This document shows, one piece after another, positions 1 through 3,736 of a stretch of DNA of 5,159 nt. The stretch spans positions 1-5,159 of the forward strand of contig DLXL01000178.1 in assembly GCA_003448025.1 (NCBI GenBank), given 5' to 3'. Source of the DNA: Saprospirales bacterium (lineage in GTDB: Bacteria; Bacteroidota; Bacteroidia; Chitinophagales; Saprospiraceae). Position numbers and translations under genes: made by a program. The number at the start of each line of letters is the position of its first letter. Within the stretch, counting starts at the first letter, position 1. Below the pieces are notes generated by a model. It saw only the letters and a list, made by a program, of their open reading frames with translations. It searched no databases and was not told the DNA's origin.

Positions 1-276
1 ATTTTCAACTTCAGAATCCAGCGTAATTACCTGCCTGGGGGCAATACAGATGAGATTCCCCTCCTGAAAATCATAGGATTGGCGCCCATACTTCATTTGA
101 TTGACACAATAGTTTTTGAACATAACGGAGTAGAAATCGCAGGAAAGCCTGGTACCTTCTTCCATTTTTTCATCAAATTTGGAGAAATCCACCACTGCTA
201 CCAGCGGATGTTTGACCACCCCCTGGAGGAACATGTTGATATCACTAATGCTCTTCAGATGCATAATTGGTTTCAT
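1..276 (-). CDS. AraC-family transcriptional regulator, N-terminal part (cut by the window edge)
   Basis: The first 92 codons are present, starting MKPIMHLKSISDINMFL. The frame is open to base 1, so the C-terminal part is missing. The text KHPLVAVVDFSKF (residues 23-35), then DFYSVMFKN (47-55), KYGRQSYDFQEG (62-73) and LICIAPRQVI (75-84) is the sensor half of a Bacteroidota-type AraC/XylS regulator, as I recognise the family. The family's two helix-turn-helix motifs would lie beyond the left edge and cannot be checked here. The ATG is 4 bases after the stop of the dehydrogenase gene, so both are almost certainly on one transcript. The protein probably senses a small molecule and controls this operon; see the direct repeat at 1160-1195. 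The ligand is unknown. Confidence 0.88.
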   Translation of the reverse strand, partial: MKPIMHLKSISDINMFLQGVVKHPLVAVVDFSKFDEKMEEGTRLSCDFYSVMFKNYCVNQMKYGRQSYDFQEGNLICIAPRQVITLDSEVEN

Positions 277-280
277 GTGC

Positions 281-1096
281 TTACAGTTGTGTTTTCAGAA
301 TTCTGTCAAAAAGTCGGTCGCCCAGATAGATACGCATCCAAACCATAGGCTTGGCAAATTTACCCACACGGTAGCGGGTTTTTGGTTGATTAGTGTTTAC
401 AATTTTGCTTATTTCATCTGCAATGACGGAGGGCTTGGATGAACCGCCTGTTTCGGAAGTTTTTTTGGTGCCGGCAGCTATTACATCCATCATGCCCTGG
501 TAAGCGCTGCCTTTAGGTAATTTATCGAAATTATCGAGCAGCACATGACCAAATTCGGTGTCAATAAAACCTGGTTCCAAAATGACAACCTTAATATTAA
601 AAGGTTCCAACTCCAGGCGCAAGCAATCGCTCAGGCCTTCAAGGGCGTGTTTGCTGGCATGGTACCAGGCGCCCATAGGGAAATACATTTTGCCGCCCAT
701 GGAGGAGGTATTGATGATAAGGCCCGATTGTGCTTTACGCATGTGTGGCGTTACTTTTTGCGTGACGGCGGCCAGGCCAAAAAGGTTGACCTCCATTTGT
801 TTTCTGGCTTCTGCCAGGGGAACGTCTTCCACCGAGCCATACAAACCGTAGCCGGCATTGTTCCACAACACATCAATTTTGCCTTCCTGCCTGATGATAG
901 TATCTACCACACGTTGAATATCAGCCTCGTTGGTAACGTCCATGGCCATCGGATGCCCGCCCATTTCCTGCAGGTCCTGCATTTGCTCCACCCTTCTGGC
1001 TGCTGCATAAACGGTATGCCCTTCGCGGATGAGTTTTTTAGCGGCTTCCTTGCCCATTCCGGAACTTGCGCCGGTGATTAAGATTACTTTGCCCAT
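281..1096 (-). CDS. Short-chain dehydrogenase/reductase (classical SDR), NAD(P)-dependent oxidoreductase
   Basis: This is a complete 271-residue cytoplasmic enzyme with a Rossmann fold. Visible motifs are TGASSGMG (8-15, dinucleotide binding), D53 in MDV (adenine pocket), NNAG (79-82), N104 in MEVN, S132 in INTSS, Y145 and K149 in YHASK, and EPG (174-176). The catalytic set N-S-Y-K is therefore intact. Two arginines just after the second strand (R34, R35) suggest a preference for NADP(H); this is inference. The length fits the larger classical SDRs of the 17beta-HSD-like/YusZ-like group. The substrate cannot be read from sequence. I chose the ATG at 1096 because the next residues, GKVILITGASS, are the normal SDR N-terminus. 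An upstream TTG at 1132 would put the start inside the proposed -7 element. It forms an operon with the AraC-type regulator gene that follows. Confidence 0.95.
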   Translation of the reverse strand: MGKVILITGASSGMGKEAAKKLIREGHTVYAAARRVEQMQDLQEMGGHPMAMDVTNEADIQRVVDTIIRQEGKIDVLWNNAGYGLYGSVEDVPLAEARKQMEVNLFGLAAVTQKVTPHMRKAQSGLIINTSSMGGKMYFPMGAWYHASKHALEGLSDCLRLELEPFNIKVVILEPGFIDTEFGHVLLDNFDKLPKGSAYQGMMDVIAAGTKKTSETGGSSKPSVIADEISKIVNTNQPKTRYRVGKFAKPMVWMRIYLGDRLFDRILKTQL

Positions 1097-1129
1097 TTTT
1101 TGGATTTTTTTAATCGTTAAAGAATGGTA

Positions 1130-1137
1130 CAAAGGTC
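1130..1137 (-). promoter_or_regulatory. Putative -7 promoter element of the SDR/AraC operon
   Basis: Read on the minus strand, the element is GACCTTTG, one base from the Bacteroidota -7 consensus TAnnTTTG, followed by TACC. It would start transcription near 1125 and leave a leader of roughly 29 bases before the ATG at 1096. No TTG lies at the usual 17-23 base spacing; the nearest is 27 bases away. That would fit a promoter needing an activator at the adjacent direct repeat. This is a motif-level prediction only. Confidence 0.4.
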
Positions 1138-1159
1138 TGGCTGGAATGCCCCGGCGCGC

Positions 1160-1195
1160 GTATTCAAATTACGGTTCGTTGTATGCTTTTTACGG
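1160..1195 (-). promoter_or_regulatory. Tandem 15-bp repeat with 21-bp period, candidate AraC-type operator
   Basis: Read on the minus strand, two copies match at 11 of 15 positions: CCGTAAAAAGCATAC (1195-1181) and CCGTAATTTGAATAC (1174-1160), common form CCGTAAnnnGnATAC. Their starts are 21 bases apart, two turns of the helix, which is the known arrangement of AraC-family half-sites such as araI1-I2. The proximal copy ends 22 bases before the putative -7 element, at about -36 to -50, where an activator would touch RNA polymerase. The AraC-type regulator encoded in the same operon is the obvious candidate to bind here. That link is inferred. Confidence 0.45.
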
Positions 1196-1255
1196 ATGTA
1201 TATAATAAAGCATCAGAATGGAGAAAATAACTTATTCTGTAAAACAGTGTGTATG

Positions 1256-1362
1256 TACCGGTTTAGGTATTGGCGATAGTGGGGTAGAAGGGAAATGACA
1301 GCCCAAGATAATCTGGGTTTACGACTGTCGGTCCCACTATTGCCAATACGATGTTTCCGGTA
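1256..1362. repeat. Large imperfect inverted repeat forming a long stem-loop
   Basis: The arms 1267-1283 and 1333-1349 are complementary over 17 positions, with one G-T pair at 1275/1341; two more wobble pairs extend the stem to 1285/1331. An outer 6-bp stem (TACCGG at 1256-1261 with CCGGTA at 1357-1362) closes the structure across an internal loop. Inside the apical region, GACAG (1297-1301) can pair with CTGTC (1325-1329), and CCCA (1302-1305) with TGGG (1314-1317). It begins 4 bases after the stop of the membrane-protein gene, so it may act as terminator or 3' stabiliser, but no T-run follows on the minus strand. The wobble pairs are G-U in a plus-strand RNA but become A-C mismatches in a minus-strand RNA. 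It could also be a dispersed genomic repeat. No second copy is in this window. Confidence 0.6.
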
Positions 1363-1366
1363 GTTT

Positions 1367-2209
1367 TCATGCAATGATATCCCTTTTCCTGAAATTAGTC
1401 AATAGGGCTACACCTAACCAGTATAATAATAAGAATGGTATCCCTGGAATAAAGAACAGAAATAAAAACTCAAACCCTTTTGGAATGTTCATTTCAGTAA
1501 CATAGATAACCGTTGCTGAAACAATGCCCAACAGTCCTGATATGCCGACAAGAATCGGACTCCATATTTTGATTTCTCTTAATTTATATAGATGCAATGA
1601 AAGCCATATAATGGATATAAATTGAACATAGCGTCCCATTACCCCAATGCTTATGATAGAAAAATTGTCATAATTTTTGCCAAAATCCTCAGCATTCTTA
1701 CCTTCTGAAATCCATAGTTTTAATCCTTCCGGATACAAATAATGGTGAGTAAATTCCCATATGAATTCTGCAAATGCAACAACAAAAATCAAAGTTATTA
1801 TCCATCTGCCTGAGCCTTTGATTGTTAACATATTGCCTTTGAATAGAAACAGGGTTAGTAATCCAAAAATTGCAGCGGCTATGAACAGAAAAATATATCT
1901 TAAATGCTCACGTTCGGGATGTTCCAGCATTTTGATACTAAGGTCAGGCGGTGCAGCCAAACCAATTATTCCTACCATTGGACATATCAGCAAAAAGAGA
2001 AGTACGCCAATTCTGTTTAATTGGAAATATCTCAGAAACAGGAATATTATCGTGGCAAACGCCATTGAAATAACCGTCCAGATTGCTACATAAGCCGTAA
2101 AACTGTTTGTTTCTACGTAGGGTGAATATTTGCCTATGGAAGTACCCACCAAAAATGGAAGGATAACTAAAATCAGTGCAGTCAGCGTTTTTAAAATTTT
2201 CTCTTTCAT
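1367..2209 (-). CDS. Hypothetical polytopic membrane protein, AT-rich
   Basis: This is a complete 280-residue protein that I do not recognise. About eight hydrophobic segments are visible: 8-26, 38-60, 68-86, 104-123, 134-152, 184-207, 216-237 and 246-270, so it should sit in the inner membrane with little soluble mass. The loop between helices 5 and 6 (about 153-183) is the longest and is polar and aromatic. The end, TNFRKRDIIA, is positively charged and probably cytoplasmic. No catalytic or transport motif stands out. The base composition is unlike its neighbours: three hand-counted 60-base lines gave 32-33% G+C, against 50-55% in the SDR and kinase lines counted. This suggests a foreign origin. 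The start at 2209 (MKEKILKTLTALILV) gives a normal first membrane segment. The gene is flanked by non-coding stretches on both sides and is probably transcribed alone. Confidence 0.85.
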   Translation of the reverse strand: MKEKILKTLTALILVILPFLVGTSIGKYSPYVETNSFTAYVAIWTVISMAFATIIFLFLRYFQLNRIGVLLFLLICPMVGIIGLAAPPDLSIKMLEHPEREHLRYIFLFIAAAIFGLLTLFLFKGNMLTIKGSGRWIITLIFVVAFAEFIWEFTHHYLYPEGLKLWISEGKNAEDFGKNYDNFSIISIGVMGRYVQFISIIWLSLHLYKLREIKIWSPILVGISGLLGIVSATVIYVTEMNIPKGFEFLFLFFIPGIPFLLLYWLGVALLTNFRKRDIIA

Positions 2210-2256
2210 TGATCCGTGCTTTATATGTTAAGTGTCGAATTACGGTGGGGTGTTGT

Positions 2257-2288
2257 TAAAATTAATGCCAGCTCCAAAAACAGCACAA
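2257..2288 (-). promoter_or_regulatory. Possible promoter of the membrane-protein gene
   Basis: On the minus strand a TTG (2288-2286) is followed after 21 bases by TAATTTTA (2264-2257). This is one base from the Bacteroidota -7 consensus TAnnTTTG and within the accepted 17-23 base spacing. The start of transcription would be near 2252, giving a leader of about 43 bases. The region is AT-rich, so a chance match is quite possible. The rest of 2210-2348 shows no gene and no clear terminator for the secreted-protein gene. Confidence 0.3.
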
Positions 2289-2348
2289 GTCAGACCATCC
2301 TGTAAACATTGCTAAATTCACTACACTGGTCCAACCTGTGCGGTCCGA

Positions 2349-2768
2349 TTACTTATTGGATGCCACGTACGGTTCACGTCCCAGGTGTGAAATATTACCC
2401 ATTGGGGCATTCAGCAAGCCGTGGTTATCAATATTACCGTTGGCAACGGTTTGTACGGCATCAAAAACTTCCAGAGTACCGGTAGACTCAATCCGCAGGC
2501 GGGCGCCTGGCATAATACTCAAGGTGTTTACCTCATTGGAAGCAGTGCGGATAACAGGCTGATACCCGCCAATGCCGGCAACATCCGGAATCAACACATC
2601 ACTAAACGCATCCGGCACCCGACCTTCTTTCCAGTTGGTTGGGCAGTTCCACTCCTGTGCTTTGCCGGGTGTGCCGCCTTTCCAGGTGGCGGTTTTTTGG
2701 GCGTTTACAGCCGTCGTTGCGAACAGTACAAAAAACAGGATGGAGGCGAATGTGCATGCGTTTTTCAT
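2349..2768 (-). CDS. Small secreted protein with N-terminal signal peptide and beta-strand-rich body
   Basis: This is a complete 139-residue protein. Residues 1-23 form a clear Sec signal peptide (MKNACTFASILFFVLFATTA, then VNA before the cut at Q24). The mature part starts with a pattern seen in many Bacteroidota exported proteins: TWKGGTPG (28-35), NCPTNW (41-46), GRVPD (49-53), DVLIPDV (57-63), then a short run of hydrophobic-strand units (NTLSIMPGARLRIESTGTLE, 81-100). This resembles the opening of parallel beta-helix surface proteins, but no long repeat array and no obvious type IX sorting domain follow. It is either a small stand-alone family member or a shortened relative. I chose the ATG at 2768 because it begins the signal peptide; the TTG at 2825 lies in the promoter. 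An operator of the neighbouring two-component system lies just upstream, so it is the probable target of that system. Its function is unknown. Confidence 0.86.
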   Translation of the reverse strand: MKNACTFASILFFVLFATTAVNAQKTATWKGGTPGKAQEWNCPTNWKEGRVPDAFSDVLIPDVAGIGGYQPVIRTASNEVNTLSIMPGARLRIESTGTLEVFDAVQTVANGNIDNHGLLNAPMGNISHLGREPYVASNK

Positions 2769-2787
2769 GATGGAGGATATTTTTAGG

Positions 2788-2816
2788 TTGCAGTGATGTT
2801 TGTGTGTGTAACTTTG
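2788..2816 (+). promoter_or_regulatory. Promoter of the LytTR response-regulator gene
   Basis: TTG (2788-2790), 18 bases, then TAACTTTG (2809-2816): an exact match to the Bacteroidota form TTG-N17-23-TAnnTTTG. Transcription would start near 2821 and give a leader of about 92 bases before the ATG at 2913, running through the operator at 2861-2894. Because the match is full and nothing operator-like precedes it, it may be largely constitutive; this is inference. Confidence 0.55.
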
Positions 2817-2822
2817 ATGATA

Positions 2823-2853
2823 CAAAGGTGAGGCTACGATCCACCCGCCCCAA
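2823..2853 (-). promoter_or_regulatory. Promoter of the secreted-protein gene
   Basis: Read on the minus strand: TTG (2853-2851), 20 bases, then CACCTTTG (2830-2823), which departs from TAnnTTTG at the first base. Transcription would start near 2818, leaving a leader of about 50 bases before the ATG at 2768. The -33 TTG is 7 bases from the end of the tandem operator, a typical activator position. The -7 element faces the regulator gene's -7 element across 6 bases, forming the palindrome CTTTG-N6-CAAAG (2812-2827). Confidence 0.55.
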
Positions 2854-2860
2854 GCGTTGC

Positions 2861-2894
2861 TTTCCCGTTGGCAGGTTTGGATTTCCCGTTTGCA
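2861..2894 (-). promoter_or_regulatory. Tandem 13-bp repeat, candidate LytTR operator upstream of the secreted-protein gene
   Basis: On the minus strand the copies are TGCAAACGGGAAA (2894-2882) and TGCCAACGGGAAA (2873-2861), 12 of 13 identical, with an 8-base spacer and a period of exactly 21 bases. LytTR-domain regulators such as AgrA are known to bind two direct repeats about two helical turns apart. Relative to the predicted start near 2818 the copies lie at about -44 to -56 and -65 to -77, just upstream of the -33 element, as for an activator. The same composite recurs before the kinase gene. The site also lies inside the leader of the response-regulator gene, so binding could slow that gene's transcription. 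Confidence 0.7.
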
Positions 2895-2912
2895 CCAAAA
2901 CCTTATTACCCC

Positions 2913-3662
2913 ATGCTGAACACCTTATTAATAGAAGATAATCCGGACGCTGCAGAGAAAATCCAGTTTCTACTCCGGAAGTATTGTGCCGATCGGATTA
3001 CTCTTCTGGCACATGCCTCATCCGGCCAGGAAGGCGTGGAAGCTATTGAAAAACATCGCCCCGAGCTGGTTTTTCTTGATATTGAGCTGGGCGACATGAC
3101 GGCATTTGAAATGCTGGAACGCATTGATCCCATTGATTTTCAGGTTGTTTTCACCACGGCACACGACCATTATGCCATCAAAGCCATCCGATATAGCGCG
3201 GTAGATTATCTGCAAAAACCCATTGGTCGGGAAGATCTACTGGCGGCCATTACCCGGGCAGAACACAACCCGGCCCGGATGCTTCGTGAACAAGTAAATC
3301 AAATAGCCCAACACGCCCAGCCCAAAGCCATTTTGCCGGAAAAAATCGCCTTGACCACCTCGGAGGGCTTGGTTTTCAAACAAATTAAAGACATCATTCG
3401 CTGTGAGAGCGATCGTATGTACACCATCGTAATCATGGTTGGGGGAGAAAAACTCATGGTATCCAAACCCATGGGCCAATTAGAGGAAATCCTGGATGGG
3501 CAAGGCTTCTTTCGGGTGCATATGTCGCACCTCATCAACATGCAGCATATCCGGCAGTTTGTGCGCGCCGATGGCGGTTATGTGGTGATGGAAGACGGGG
3601 CAACAGTGAGTGTGGCCCGCAATAGAAAAGACGATTTTCTGGAACTGTTTTCCAAGTTTTAG
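2913..3662 (+). CDS. LytTR-family response regulator of a two-component system
   Basis: This is a complete 249-residue cytoplasmic DNA-binding regulator. Residues 1-118 are a receiver domain: the acidic pair E8/D9, phospho-acceptor D56 in VFLDIELG, the switch threonine in FTTAHD (T82), and K102 in the QKP motif are all present. Residues about 143-245 form a LytTR DNA-binding domain, with ALTTSEGLVF, IIRCESDRMYT, GFFRVHMSHLIN (198-209) and the terminal TVSVARNRKDDFLELF. The length is normal for the LytR/AgrA type. The start at 2913 is the first in-frame ATG and directly precedes the first receiver strand (LNTLLIEDN); extending upstream to a TTG would read through the operator. It lies 74 bases before the sensor-kinase gene in the same orientation, its probable partner. 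Tandem repeats suited to LytTR binding flank the gene on both sides. Confidence 0.96.
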   Translation: MLNTLLIEDNPDAAEKIQFLLRKYCADRITLLAHASSGQEGVEAIEKHRPELVFLDIELGDMTAFEMLERIDPIDFQVVFTTAHDHYAIKAIRYSAVDYLQKPIGREDLLAAITRAEHNPARMLREQVNQIAQHAQPKAILPEKIALTTSEGLVFKQIKDIIRCESDRMYTIVIMVGGEKLMVSKPMGQLEEILDGQGFFRVHMSHLINMQHIRQFVRADGGYVVMEDGATVSVARNRKDDFLELFSKF

Positions 3663-3694
3663 CCAAGGGGAAAACCAAATGTGCCAAAGGGAAA
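3661..3694 (+). promoter_or_regulatory. Tandem 13-bp repeat, candidate LytTR operator upstream of the kinase gene
   Basis: The copies are AGCCAAGGGGAAA (3661-3673) and TGCCAAAGGGAAA (3682-3694), separated by 8 bases, with a period of exactly 21. They match the minus-strand copies near the secreted-protein gene (TGCCAACGGGAAA) at 11 and 12 of 13 positions. The two 34-bp composites agree at 27 of 34 positions, including CCAAA inside the spacer. The first copy overlaps the stop codon of the response regulator. The motif reads toward the kinase gene, and a -7-like element follows after 30 bases, the same distance as at the other site. Confidence 0.68.
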
Positions 3695-3724
3695 CCGGAG
3701 AATTTCTGTGTGACCTGAACCTGC

Positions 3725-3732
3725 CAGTTTTG
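3725..3732 (+). promoter_or_regulatory. Putative -7 element directly before the kinase gene
   Basis: CAGTTTTG has the form CAnnTTTG, as does the secreted-protein promoter (CACCTTTG), and lies 30 bases after the tandem operator just as there. No TTG is found at the -33 position; 3703-3705 is TTT. This would suit an activator-dependent promoter. Transcription would begin about 5 bases downstream, at or next to the ATG (3737), so the kinase mRNA could be leaderless. Read-through from the regulator gene is an alternative source of kinase transcript. Confidence 0.42.
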
Positions 3733-3736
3733 CTGT

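Noticed and set aside
545..1081. Plus-strand open frame of 178 codons opposite the dehydrogenase gene
   Set aside because: It is antisense to a gene with all SDR motifs intact, its protein shows no family signature, and it has no upstream promoter-like signal.
1183..1213. Inverted repeat ATGCTTT-N17-AAAGCAT as a terminator or operator
   Set aside because: The arms are only 7 bp with a long AT-rich loop and no T-run. The left arm overlaps the better-supported direct repeat, so a chance match is likely.
1284..1296. A fifth copy of the GGGAAA operator motif inside the large stem-loop
   Set aside because: Only 9 of 13 positions match, there is no partner 21 bases away, and no promoter element follows at the right distance.
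2210..2348. Continuation of the secreted-protein gene beyond its stop in another frame
   Set aside because: Translating the downstream stretch in all three minus-strand frames gives early stops or text without the beta-strand pattern of the protein, so there is no sign of a simple frameshift.
2853..2861. A third GTT-type half-site (AGCGTTGCT) next to the 2861-2894 operator
   Set aside because: It shares little beyond GTT with the two clear copies, overlaps the -33 element, and has no counterpart at the kinase site.
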